A stretch of DNA of 34,059 nt from Holosporaceae bacterium (GTDB lineage: Bacteria; Pseudomonadota; Alphaproteobacteria; UBA3830). Of the stretch, positions 7,990 through 16,362 are shown one piece after another. Where the stretch lies: positions 1 to 34,059 of the forward strand of contig JAITQS010000018.1 in assembly GCA_031288795.1 (NCBI GenBank), given 5' to 3'. Numbering within the stretch: the first letter of the stretch is position 1; every line of letters starts with the position of its first letter. The position numbers and the translations under genes are program-made. A model generated the notes under the pieces. The model was not told where the DNA came from. It saw only the letters and a program-made list of their open reading frames with translations, and did not search any database.

Positions 7990-10563
7990 CTATGACAAAC
8001 AATCTCCGATTTTCATGTGCACGTAAAGCGGGACAGATAAATTTCCCGCCGCCTCCATAATATTTTTTATGATTGGGATGGCGGGGTCAACGAAATCATT
8101 TTCCGTTTCGAAGATCAGTTCATCGTGTATCTGCAGCAGCATCGACGAATGAATCGACTTCAGTAGCGGACTCAAATTTATCATGGCAGTTTTCACGATG
8201 TCGGCGGCGCTGCCCTGTATGACAGCGTTTACAGCCTGCCTCTCGCTAAAGTGCCGCAGCTGGAAGTTTTTGGAATTTATGTCTTTTACATAGCATTTTC
8301 GTCCGAGAAGGGTTCGTACATGACCATATTTTCTTGCATACTCAAGGGTTTCTTCCTTAAAAATGTTAAATTCTGGAAAACGCTCAAAATAATTTTTGAT
8401 GTACTCGTTTGCCTGGGTTTTTGATACCCCTAAAGTCTTGGACAATCTAAAAGAAGACATTCCGTAGAGCAGAGCGAAATTAATAGTCTTCGCATGGGAG
8501 CGCATTTCTTCGGTTACGTTGTCGGCGGGAACATTGAAAATTCCGGCCGCTGTTGTGGCGTGTATGTCCTGATGTGCCACAATGGCCTCCCGAAGAGATT
8601 TTATATTGGCCACATGAGCTAGAACGTGTAATTCTATCTGGGAATAGTCGAAGGACAGCAATTTATGTCCCTCCTCGCTCACGAAGGCGCTTTTTATGAG
8701 TCTTCCCACTTCGCTGCGGGCCGGAATATTTTGCAAATTCGGACGCGACGACGATAGTCTTCCGGTGCTGGTCGATGTCATACTAAAGGTCGTGTGCAGT
8801 CTACCGGTTTTCGGATTAATTAATTTGCAGAGAGAATGTGTGTAGCTGGATAATAATTTTGAAAAACTACGCCACTCAATTACCAACTCCGGCACGTCGC
8901 TGTGGCCCGAGAGCTCCTCCAGAGATTCTTGATCTAACGCCGTTTTTTTGGGCAAATGGGGAATGTTGAGCTTTTCAAAAAGAGCTTCCGCTAATTGCTT
9001 GACAGATCCTATTTTAAATTCATATCCGACAGCGGCAAATATTTTCTGCTCCAGCTCCTTTATTCTTTCCGAAAAAGCGTCCGCCAGCTGATTTAATTTT
9101 GCCGGCGACACCCTAATGCCTTTTTCCTCCATGTTTTTCAGGATATTAATCATGGGGATGTCAAGTTTTTTATAGATATCCAATAGATTATGGCGGGTCA
9201 ATTCGTCCCGCATGCCTTCGGAGACGTCAAATATCATTTCGGAGATTTTGCAGATTTGATCCGGCTCGCATATGTTTTCCAGCGCCAATATCGCCATCGG
9301 ATCATCCGTGACATGGAAAATATCCCGGACGCGACTCCCCACCGGACCATAGAGCAAATAGGACATCAGAGAAATGTCGTCGTAGGAGGCAAAATCGATG
9401 GAACGAAAATATTTCAATCCGCCAACGCCAATTTTGGTAATTTTCGGATTCTCAAAGTAGGATCTGACAATGGCACAGACGCCGGAGTAGCTTAAACAGA
9501 GGTTCTGGCTAAAAAGATCCGCTTCACCATGAATGGAAAAAATACAGCAGCCGACAGAAAAGCCATCGCATAAAGCCAGAACTCCGTTTCCACTGGAACA
9601 CGAACTGCAGAAAAAACTAAATTTCTGTCCCGGACTGAGCTCAAAAAAATTTTTCAGTTCCTGTGGGGTGGAAATTTTTTTTAGGGCTCGCTCTTTTGCT
9701 TTTTCCTGGGCGGATTTTTTTTGCACTCGCCTAATTAAATTTGAAAAATCGAAAGAACTTAAAAAACGCAGAGCCGCATCATGATCGTAGGAAACCAAAA
9801 AATTGAGAAAATTATCACCTAATGCCACATTTTTTTCCAAAGTAACGAGCTTCAGAGACATATCCAGATCATTTTTTCCGCCAATTAGTTTTTCTTTTAA
9901 TTTAAGAGGCCGGATATCGTCAATATGGTCGTAAATGCCATCCAGTGTTTTATAGGTTTGGAGTAACTTTGCCGCCGTCACCGGACCTATGCCCCTAATT
10001 CCCGGAATATTATCCGAAGAATCGCCGACGAGCGCCTGAAAATGAACCATTTGTTCCGGGTAGACACCGTATTTTTCGAATACATCATCGGATTTGATCA
10101 CCTTGGATTTAATGGGGTCAAACATGGAGACATGCTCGTTTATCAGCTGCATCAGATCTTTGTCGGAGGAAATTATTCGTACCTCAATACCTTCGTCCAT
10201 GAATTTTTGGGCGCAGGTCGCCATGAGATCGTCTGCTTCGAATCCGATTTTTTCCACCGTTGGTACACCGAAAGCGCGGCAGGCCTCCTTCAGTAGCGGA
10301 AACTGCTCCTTCAGCTCTTCCGGGGTGGCGGCCCTATTGGCCTTATACTCCGGAAATAATTCTGAGCGAAAAGTTGCTCTGCCGGAATCAAGCACAACGC
10401 AAAAAAAATCTGATCGGTGCGTTTCCAGCAGCGAAATCAGCATGGAACAGAAACCATAAATGGCTCCCACGGCTTTTCCGTCTTTCGTCGTAAGCTGTGG
10501 GAGCGCAAAAAATGCACGGTAGATAAAACTGGATCCATCCACCAATACGGCTAATTTTTTCAT
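7990..10563 (-). CDS. polA: DNA polymerase I with degenerate proofreading domain
   Basis: This polymerase processes Okazaki fragments and fills repair gaps. The 5' nuclease domain (1-290) keeps FEADDL (Glu109, Asp111, Asp112), SSDKDL near 132-137 and GDSSDNIPGIRGIGP (180-194). The polymerase domain keeps motif A SFDYSQIE (Asp639), motif B with Lys692 in the segment ending NFALLYG (695-701), and motif C HDE (813-815). The middle 3'-5' exonuclease region (about 300-430) no longer shows the DTE-type acidic motif: where it is expected the sequence reads KFSFFCSSCSS. Proofreading is therefore probably lost, as in several other bacterial lineages. At 857 residues it is shorter than the 928 of E. 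coli. The ATG directly follows the secB stop, so the two are probably co-transcribed and coupled. Confidence 0.97.
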   Translation of the reverse strand: MKKLAVLVDGSSFIYRAFFALPQLTTKDGKAVGAIYGFCSMLISLLETHRSDFFCVVLDSGRATFRSELFPEYKANRAATPEELKEQFPLLKEACRAFGVPTVEKIGFEADDLMATCAQKFMDEGIEVRIISSDKDLMQLINEHVSMFDPIKSKVIKSDDVFEKYGVYPEQMVHFQALVGDSSDNIPGIRGIGPVTAAKLLQTYKTLDGIYDHIDDIRPLKLKEKLIGGKNDLDMSLKLVTLEKNVALGDNFLNFLVSYDHDAALRFLSSFDFSNLIRRVQKKSAQEKAKERALKKISTPQELKNFFELSPGQKFSFFCSSCSSGNGVLALCDGFSVGCCIFSIHGEADLFSQNLCLSYSGVCAIVRSYFENPKITKIGVGGLKYFRSIDFASYDDISLMSYLLYGPVGSRVRDIFHVTDDPMAILALENICEPDQICKISEMIFDVSEGMRDELTRHNLLDIYKKLDIPMINILKNMEEKGIRVSPAKLNQLADAFSERIKELEQKIFAAVGYEFKIGSVKQLAEALFEKLNIPHLPKKTALDQESLEELSGHSDVPELVIEWRSFSKLLSSYTHSLCKLINPKTGRLHTTFSMTSTSTGRLSSSRPNLQNIPARSEVGRLIKSAFVSEEGHKLLSFDYSQIELHVLAHVANIKSLREAIVAHQDIHATTAAGIFNVPADNVTEEMRSHAKTINFALLYGMSSFRLSKTLGVSKTQANEYIKNYFERFPEFNIFKEETLEYARKYGHVRTLLGRKCYVKDINSKNFQLRHFSERQAVNAVIQGSAADIVKTAMINLSPLLKSIHSSMLLQIHDELIFETENDFVDPAIPIIKNIMEAAGNLSVPLYVHMKIGDCLS

Positions 10564-11028
10564 TTATTGCAGCGTATTGTTGAGCGCTCCTCTCTGTTCT
10601 TGGTAGAGCTCTATGAAGTTTATCGGATACAAAAATACCGCCGGGAAGCCCCCCTCGCTGACGGTGTTGGCAACAATGCACCTCACAAACGGAAATAATA
10701 AACGCGGACATTCCACATATAATATCGGCTCCATTATCTCCTCCGGAAATTTTCCCAGAACAAATTCTCCGGTATAAATCAAATCCAAAATAAACATTGG
10801 TTCATTTAGTTTTGCATTTATGTTTACCATGAGGGATACTTTGTATGCATTTTGCTCACCGGTGTTTGCGGTGTCTTTTTCCACATCTACCTTGAGCTGT
10901 ACGTCGATCTGCGGCTGTTCCTCAATCCCACGAAAGTGAGACATGGGATTTATGCTCTCGAACGATAAATCCTTCGTGTACTGAGACACAATCCCCAAAA
11001 ACTGCTCATTTTTATTTTCGTTTGCCAT
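10564..11028 (-). CDS. secB: Protein-export chaperone SecB
   Basis: This tetrameric cytosolic chaperone holds preproteins unfolded and delivers them to SecA. The start is the ATG at 11026-11028, because GGAG (seen as CTCC on the plus strand at 11034-11037) sits a few bases upstream. This gives 154 residues, close to the family norm. A longer in-frame extension to 11079 begins without a good site and lacks homology. Visible SecB features include SFESIN-type N-terminal sequence, the central beta strands around YKVSLMVNINAK, and the C-terminal ECPRLLFPF and GGFPAVFLYPINF segments. The TAA is immediately followed by the polA ATG. It suits a window rich in Sec-exported proteins. Confidence 0.93.
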   Translation of the reverse strand: MANENKNEQFLGIVSQYTKDLSFESINPMSHFRGIEEQPQIDVQLKVDVEKDTANTGEQNAYKVSLMVNINAKLNEPMFILDLIYTGEFVLGKFPEEIMEPILYVECPRLLFPFVRCIVANTVSEGGFPAVFLYPINFIELYQEQRGALNNTLQ

Positions 11029-11146
11029 ATAACTCTCCAAAAAAATAATACTACTCGAATATATATTAGTCGGAAACACAATACCAGCGAAGAATAGCGG
11101 CAGAATCTACCATAAAAAAAGCTTAATATTTGAAATTGGCGTCATA

Positions 11147-11288
11147 GAGACAGTTGCCTAATTGCTTTTTCTCGCCATCGACTTGGTCAAATCCATTGCT
11201 CAGATCCTCATGTACAGGCAGTACACTGTGGTCTTGCGCTACGTTTTTCCTCGTTCTTGCAAGAAAAATCTCATTAGGCAACAGTCTC
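11147..11288 (+). repeat. Interspersed palindromic repeat, copy B
   Basis: This 142-bp copy begins GAGACAGTTGCCTAAT and ends ATTAGGCAACAGTCTC. The termini form a long, nearly perfect inverted repeat. Its core is almost identical to copy D. The frame on the opposite strand is open throughout. It occupies most of the 300-bp gap between secB and the 1146-residue secreted protein gene. The rest of the gap shows nothing I can support. Confidence 0.9.
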
Positions 11289-11328
11289 TCATAGCTTTAC
11301 GGGGGCCGGACTGCAAGAATTTCTCTTC

Positions 11329-14300
11329 CTAGTACCTATTTGAAAAAGCACCGGTTAACTGCGTCATTTCCCTCTCGTGGACAGCAGAATTCGTATCACC
11401 TGCATATTGAAAGGCCTTATCATAATGGGGCTTAAATATATGCACATATTGTTTTTCACATATATCTATAAATGATCGGCACAAATACGCTAATCGACCT
11501 TGGTTATTTTTTACACCGATTTCCGAGGCTAATCGGTTCCTTTTTTCCTTGGTTCCATTTTCATATTCCCCAGCTAATGGAGCAATTTCTATGCACTTTT
11601 CGATGAATCTCTCAAATAACCTCGTAATTTCTTGCTCATCAATACCGTTCAGACGTAGCAGCTCGTTATACACTTCCTGTAGCTCAAACAATGCGTTTGA
11701 CTGCATATTTTTTTCTCCAATTGACCGAAACATCTTGAGTAGCTGATGAGATTGATTGGCAAATAGTAAATTTATGGAAGTTATCGGAGTATTGGTGTCC
11801 ACAGCTCCCAGCGACATTGAATTATACTTGGCGAACATATCATGCAAAGTATCACTTCCGGTTCTTTTCTCTACTTTTCCGCTGGCGTTGGAGGTGGATA
11901 TTCCAAAAGAGGGAACGGGTAACCACAGTGTCGGAGTTGCAAAACTTGCCTTCGCTATACTTTTGCCAGTGGAAAGCATATAATCTATGACTATTCTTCT
12001 TCTAAATGGAATGAGTTTGTTCACGAACGGTAATGCACGCTGGGACTCTATTTTCGGAGCTTCTAGGATTTTTAAAATCCACTCATGGTCAGAAGCGGCA
12101 CCAATTCCTCCGGATACCATGCCACCAGTGAGAGCTTCCGTAGCTTGGCTGCTAATAATGTTGCCCACGTCTGAACAAATTACTCGTGCATAATCTTTTA
12201 TTTTTGCAGAAGTACCTTCTTGATCCGTAGGCTCCCGTTCTCCATCCTCTTTATCCAGATACGAAAGCAAACTTTTAAAACTATTTGTCTCCAGAAATCT
12301 TCTGCCAAATTGCCCCGATAAAGCCACAGGAGCCGTAAATCTAATAATAATATATTTTCCATTCTCCGTTAAAATTGGACTATCTTTTACACTTCTATAG
12401 ATGCTGGAAAATTCTATGACTTGGTTTTTAGCTTGCACATTACCTACAGCTTCAGCTTCCCATATTTTAGCTATTGCGTTTTTCGGGATGACGTTATCTT
12501 TTTTATCGACGGAGGCCTCCCTCAAAAGACATAATTTTTCGAGTTTCTCCAGATAGCTACGTATGCGCTTCAAAAGCCGCAGGCCTTCGGCTCTGCGATT
12601 ATCCGTATCGGGTATTTTTTCCACCAATTTTTCTCGAAAAAGATATCCCATCATGCAGGCAGATTTCAATGAAGTTATCCCCATATCTGCGCAAAAAAAA
12701 CTTTTCCACAGTTTTTTTATGTCATTTTTTTTATTTTTCTGCAGAAATTTCAGATGCTCTTCTAGTTTTGTTATTGCATTTTTTGCATTTTGCCAACGCT
12801 CGGTCTCGGTTTCTTTTCTGTTCTTCATTTGGTCGATTCGTTCTTGTTCCGGAGAATCAGGCATTGGAAGCTCTTGGGTATCTTCTGGCCTTTGGGAGGT
12901 CAACTTTTGTTTCACACCATCAGTAATGCATTTTACCATAGCGGAAAGACGGTTGGGAACCTGTGGGAAGAGTTTCATTGTCTTTGTAGTTTTTTTAAGG
13001 CATTTTTGCGCTTGTTTTGCAATGTCTTTTGCTTCTTCAAGGCGTTTTTTTGTTTGTTTTTTAGCGTATTCCGCTGTGATTATTTCCGTAACGGCGGATA
13101 CGAATCCCTGCAATTGTTTAGAAAACACATGGAGTATGTTTATTATTTTTTCTCCATTGGGTGGATTCGCATTGTCCAGGGTCAGCGATAAAAAATCGTT
13201 CTTGAGCTTATCATTATTTTTGTCCATGATGGCTTTGAGATTCTGCTTCATCATGGCAAAATCTTCTTTTAGAGACAAGTCGTCGTTGAGCAGAGCAAGT
13301 ATAGATGTCTTTTTTTTATATTTTTTTAGAGTTCTCGAAACGCGGATATTGCTACCAAAATTTATAAGACTTGTGCCATCGTTGATCCTAAGACCTGCGT
13401 CAGCCTCTACTGCTGCAGTTTCTGTGATTTCGTCTATGTTTTCCGTTGATGTTGCCTCCGTAACATCGATAAGTTTTAGACGAGTGTCCCAGGGTAATGC
13501 TCCAAGTATGTGCAATCTCGATTCAAAATATGAACTATCCAATAGATTCTCTTTTTCCAGCTCCTGCAGCTCGATTCTGTAGTCATCCGTATTTCGCAGA
13601 GAAGTATTTTGGGTTTTGAGCATAGCAAAATGAAGCCACGGATGCCGCTGATTCAAAAAGTCCAAATAGCTTTCCAGCGAATAAAAAAGTGTTACTTTGG
13701 CTTTTGCTATCGCTAATTTCAGACCAACGTCAAAGGCATTATTTAATATGCCCAAGCTTCCTTTTAGGCTTCCTTTGATGGCGTCAATGTTGGTAAAAAA
13801 GCAGCGCAAATTGGTAAAACATTCCTGATGGCGTTCCGGTGCTATGGAAATATTAATGTTAAAAGGAAAACCTATGGAGATCTTGAACATGGCCTTGTGT
13901 GTTGATGATCCATAGAGATCTTGTATATTGTCTTCCACTCTCCTTCTTACTTGCAAAAACACGTTTTCCGTTTCATGACGAACCAGTGGCAAAATAAACA
14001 AATTACTTGCAATTTCAAAAAATTTTAAATCAACGTTTTGCAATGATCTTGTCTTTATGGAATTTGTTAAGTTCAGTAGAGCATTTCTGGTGTTCCAAAA
14101 ACACTGCAGATATTTTTCATCTGTAAAATCGGCTTGGGAATATTCCTTCAATGGCCTCAGGCTTTCCAGAAGGTTAGAGTATTCTGCACTCTGGCGCAGC
14201 GGATTCATGACTTCGTGAGATGACGTCAAGGCGCTTTCCAGCAGAGAAACGAGATTTCCGTCTTTGTATAAATCCAATGGGAAAGCAGCGGGAAAATGTT

Positions 14301-14769
14301 TTTGATTTTCAGGTAATCTTAGTTCTTCTTCTTGCTTCAAAGATGATGCATTATTATTTTCCCTCAATGATTCGTCGGCATTTACTTGGTGACAACTATT
14401 ATCCTGTGCCACGTCAGAGCAAGAGGCATAAGGGTAGCTTGCTGTGGTGTTATTTTCCTCCAATGGTCCACATGTATTTGATCTCTGATGAGTTATATCT
14501 TTTGTTGTAAAGTAGCAATAAGGAAGGCCTGTAAAAGAGTTAGTTCTCCGGGGAACAGGGCCTGCTGTGGCGGAGCAACCGGGAGGAGGGCTTGTAAAAC
14601 AGTTAACTCTGGCGGAGCAACCGAAAAAAGGGTTTGTAGAATAGTTAACGCTCTGAACAGGATTATTTTTAGAGCAATCTGGGCGGGAGAGAGCCACTAC
14701 ATTGCTGATATTTTTATGAATAAAAATACAAAAACATGTTGCTGAAAATATTATAGCTTTTTTTTTCAT
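11329..14769 (-). CDS. Large secreted protein of unknown function (1146 residues)
   Basis: I do not recognise the family. The N-terminus is a Sec signal peptide: a KKK-type basic start, a hydrophobic core to about residue 20, and a possible cleavage after VVA near 26. A Cys/Pro-rich segment (about 35-110) follows, with tandem 14-residue repeats ending in PFFGCSA and PPPGCSA. A Glu/Asn-rich linker leads to a long mixed alpha-helical body. Lys/Glu-rich coiled-coil-like stretches lie at about 570-690, and a Gly/Ala patch reading GGMVSGGIGAA at about 910. I see no catalytic motif, no autotransporter barrel and no calcium-binding repeat. AGGAT lies about ten bases before the ATG. The first codons include nine consecutive A, a possible slippage site. 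It is a plausible host-interaction protein, but this is inference from secretion and location only. Confidence 0.75.
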   Translation of the reverse strand: MKKKAIIFSATCFCIFIHKNISNVVALSRPDCSKNNPVQSVNYSTNPFFGCSARVNCFTSPPPGCSATAGPVPRRTNSFTGLPYCYFTTKDITHQRSNTCGPLEENNTTASYPYASCSDVAQDNSCHQVNADESLRENNNASSLKQEEELRLPENQKHFPAAFPLDLYKDGNLVSLLESALTSSHEVMNPLRQSAEYSNLLESLRPLKEYSQADFTDEKYLQCFWNTRNALLNLTNSIKTRSLQNVDLKFFEIASNLFILPLVRHETENVFLQVRRRVEDNIQDLYGSSTHKAMFKISIGFPFNINISIAPERHQECFTNLRCFFTNIDAIKGSLKGSLGILNNAFDVGLKLAIAKAKVTLFYSLESYLDFLNQRHPWLHFAMLKTQNTSLRNTDDYRIELQELEKENLLDSSYFESRLHILGALPWDTRLKLIDVTEATSTENIDEITETAAVEADAGLRINDGTSLINFGSNIRVSRTLKKYKKKTSILALLNDDLSLKEDFAMMKQNLKAIMDKNNDKLKNDFLSLTLDNANPPNGEKIINILHVFSKQLQGFVSAVTEIITAEYAKKQTKKRLEEAKDIAKQAQKCLKKTTKTMKLFPQVPNRLSAMVKCITDGVKQKLTSQRPEDTQELPMPDSPEQERIDQMKNRKETETERWQNAKNAITKLEEHLKFLQKNKKNDIKKLWKSFFCADMGITSLKSACMMGYLFREKLVEKIPDTDNRRAEGLRLLKRIRSYLEKLEKLCLLREASVDKKDNVIPKNAIAKIWEAEAVGNVQAKNQVIEFSSIYRSVKDSPILTENGKYIIIRFTAPVALSGQFGRRFLETNSFKSLLSYLDKEDGEREPTDQEGTSAKIKDYARVICSDVGNIISSQATEALTGGMVSGGIGAASDHEWILKILEAPKIESQRALPFVNKLIPFRRRIVIDYMLSTGKSIAKASFATPTLWLPVPSFGISTSNASGKVEKRTGSDTLHDMFAKYNSMSLGAVDTNTPITSINLLFANQSHQLLKMFRSIGEKNMQSNALFELQEVYNELLRLNGIDEQEITRLFERFIEKCIEIAPLAGEYENGTKEKRNRLASEIGVKNNQGRLAYLCRSFIDICEKQYVHIFKPHYDKAFQYAGDTNSAVHEREMTQLTGAFSNRY
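14526..14653 (-). repeat. 42-bp tandem repeats encoding a Cys/Pro-rich 14-residue unit
   Basis: Inside the secreted-protein gene, GCGGAGCAACCG followed by a purine stretch, GGG(C/T)TTGTA and a GTTAAC end recurs at 14570 and 14612, a spacing of exactly 42 bp. A more degenerate unit lies at 14526-14569. The encoded unit contains a Phe/Pro-containing stretch and GCSA. Confidence 0.6.
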
Positions 14770-15043
14770 TCTATTTTTATCCTATATTTTTTGCTCCCGT
14801 ACTTTTGCATAAGTTACAATAAAAAGAAATAGCTTTTTTTTGTGATTTTCATAAATTATTGCAAAAAATATTTTTACATACTTTTAATTAGAGGAACATT
14901 GCCTATAAGGTAAAATTCTTTTGAAACCTACTCTTCGGCAATTTGAAAAACACAAGATTTGCAGCTTGGATCCTCATAACAAAAAGCGTTGCGTAACGAA
15001 TATTTTTTTGCAAAGCAAGGGAGAGGAAATAAAATCTTTTCTT

Positions 15044-15427
15044 TTAAATTATTTTCCAGATTTTTTCCAAAATTACAAAATGTATTTGTGGGCGACTAAC
15101 TTTGGGAATGTATTCGTGCCCGTGTAAATTAAATCGCCTACTGTAACCACTTATGGTTGTGTTGAATTTTTTTACATTGCCGGAGTCTCCTTGATTTAGA
15201 TGAATCTTCATTGCGGCCAGGATAATTGGTTCGGAAGAAATTATCTCTCCGTCGAGACGCGTCTTCTTTGCAAGGATCCCCATGCCGCTACACCTTATCG
15301 ACTCTATAGGGATGCTTTTTGCCGTAGTTATTTCTAGAAACTGATTTGCCTTGATCGAATTTCGGTCGATTTTTATATTTTTGTTGCCGTGATCTGTGCT
15401 GTTTCTCTTGCTATTGGTCCTAACCAT
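15044..15427 (-). CDS. Hypothetical basic protein (127 residues)
   Basis: I do not recognise the family. The likely start is the ATG at 15425-15427, with a GGAAG-type site seven bases upstream. An in-frame TTG five codons earlier overlaps that site. The sequence is basic at the N-terminus. Alternating hydrophobic/polar stretches (for example ITTAKSIPIESI and DGEIISSEPIILAAMKI) suggest beta structure, perhaps a small all-beta or beta-helix fold. No signal peptide or membrane segment is visible. It lies alone, with about 275 bp to the secreted protein gene (14770-15043, AT-rich, no supported feature) and a structured region upstream. It could be real or the remains of a longer gene. Confidence 0.4.
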   Translation of the reverse strand: MVRTNSKRNSTDHGNKNIKIDRNSIKANQFLEITTAKSIPIESIRCSGMGILAKKTRLDGEIISSEPIILAAMKIHLNQGDSGNVKKFNTTISGYSRRFNLHGHEYIPKVSRPQIHFVILEKIWKII

Positions 15428-15501
15428 GGATCTGCTTCCCAAAATCGAATTACAAATCCAGAGTTATATATTTTTTTTCGGAAAATCTACTGTGAAAAAA
15501 C

Positions 15502-15594
15502 ACTAGCATGGTATGCTAGTAGAAAAACGAAATGAAAGTTTAATTCTGAAAAACCAATGGGACATTGGAGATTCTATTTTGTTTTCATTTCGTT
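15502..15594. promoter_or_regulatory. Cluster of three nested or adjacent perfect inverted repeats
   Basis: ACTAGCAT (15502-15509) and ATGCTAGT (15513-15520) form a hairpin with a 3-nt loop. Directly after it, AACGAAATGAAA (15526-15537) pairs with 15583-15594. Inside that pair, CCAATG (15554-15559) pairs with CATTGG (15563-15568). All three are perfect. They lie in the 340-bp non-coding gap upstream of the 127-residue ORF and downstream of the Lys-rich protein on the minus strand. They could be a cruciform, protein-binding sites or a small structured RNA. The rest of the gap (15595-15768) shows nothing supportable. Confidence 0.5.
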
Positions 15595-15768
15595 TCCTAA
15601 TTTTTTTGCGAAGCGTATAGGGGGAGATGAATTTTATGTTTTTTTTAACTCAACTATATTTTTCTATGTCATGTCCTGTCCTGGTGGGCCACCTCATACT
15701 GTAGTTTAGACAATTACAGCTCTTAGTAATTATTTAGTTAACTTTTTCCTATATAGTCGGGGAATAAG

Positions 15769-16125
15769 CTATTCATCTTCGATTTTTATTTCATCTTCAA
15801 TTTTTATTTCGTCATTTTGTGTTGAATGACGGTTATTTTTCTTTTTTTGTGTATTATTCTTTTTTACATTTTTATTTTTGCTTTTATTTTTAGTATTTTT
15901 GGTATTTTTGGTATTTTTCTTTTGTTTTTTCTTTTTATTTTTTTTCTTTTTATTATCTTTTCTTTCTTTCTTTACTTTTTTTACTGGCACCGAGTCTTCA
16001 TCGAAGTCTGTTTGATTTTCCGCGTATGCTTCTGATCTGTCTTCTGCGCCTACCATAGTATAATTGGAGCACTGCGGTACAAATATGCTCAGGATGATGG
16101 CCGCTAATATATTTTTTTTATTCAT
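15769..16125 (-). CDS. Small secreted Lys/Asn-rich protein
   Basis: No family is recognised. A signal peptide is clear: a short basic start (NKK), a hydrophobic core to about residue 17, and a possible cleavage after VGA near 27. The mature part starts acidic (about 28-46), then becomes an extremely Lys-rich low-complexity tract (about 49-98) with short NTK and NKK-type repeats. It ends in a duplicated acidic EIKIEDE motif. AAGGAG lies nine bases before the ATG. The composition suggests a disordered polycation that could bind nucleic acid, lipopolysaccharide or membranes outside the cytoplasm. Strong DNA-level microrepeats mean the length probably varies between strains. Confidence 0.6.
   Translation of the reverse strand: MNKKNILAAIILSIFVPQCSNYTMVGAEDRSEAYAENQTDFDEDSVPVKKVKKERKDNKKKKNKKKKQKKNTKNTKNTKNKSKNKNVKKNNTQKKKNNRHSTQNDEIKIEDEIKIEDE
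15774..15809 (-). repeat. 18-bp tandem duplication in the Lys-rich gene
   Basis: CATCTTCGATTTTTATTT (15774-15791) is followed directly by the same 18 bases with one change (15792-15809). It duplicates the six-residue acidic C-terminal unit in frame and is a likely replication-slippage site. Confidence 0.7.
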
Positions 16126-16152
16126 GCTTTTTTTCTCCTTAATATATGTTCA

Positions 16153-16202
16153 TGCCTCAACAATTGGACCGAGGCAGAACTTCACTCAACATATCGATTA
16201 TA
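16153..16202 (-). promoter_or_regulatory. Candidate -10 box and leader hairpin of the Lys-rich gene
   Basis: On the minus strand TATAAT (16197-16202) could be a -10 element without an obvious -35. The leader then holds TGCCTC/GAGGCA (16153-16158 with 16171-16176), a 6-bp stem upstream of the AAGGAG site. The rest of 16126-16362 is AT-rich with nothing else clear. Confidence 0.3.
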
Positions 16203-16362
16203 ATACATAATGAATAAAAAAAAGATGAATTAATACGAAAATTTAGAATTTTCGCAAAAGATTTAGCGATGAATATTTTTTCAAAAAAGTTATGAATATT
16301 AATATTTTTTTTACTTTTATATTTTACATTTTATATATTGCAATAATAAGGAAAAAAGTATC

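Noticed and set aside
12563-13582. 339-codon plus-strand open frame
   Set aside because: It is antisense to the 1146-residue secreted protein gene. The sense frame has a signal peptide, a ribosome binding site and coherent composition; this one is Phe/Ser-rich, as expected of the complement of Lys/Glu-rich coding.
15826-16035. 69-codon plus-strand Phe/Ile-rich open frame resembling a membrane protein
   Set aside because: It is the complement of the Lys-rich low-complexity tract. The hydrophobicity is an artefact of reading AAA/AAG codons backwards.
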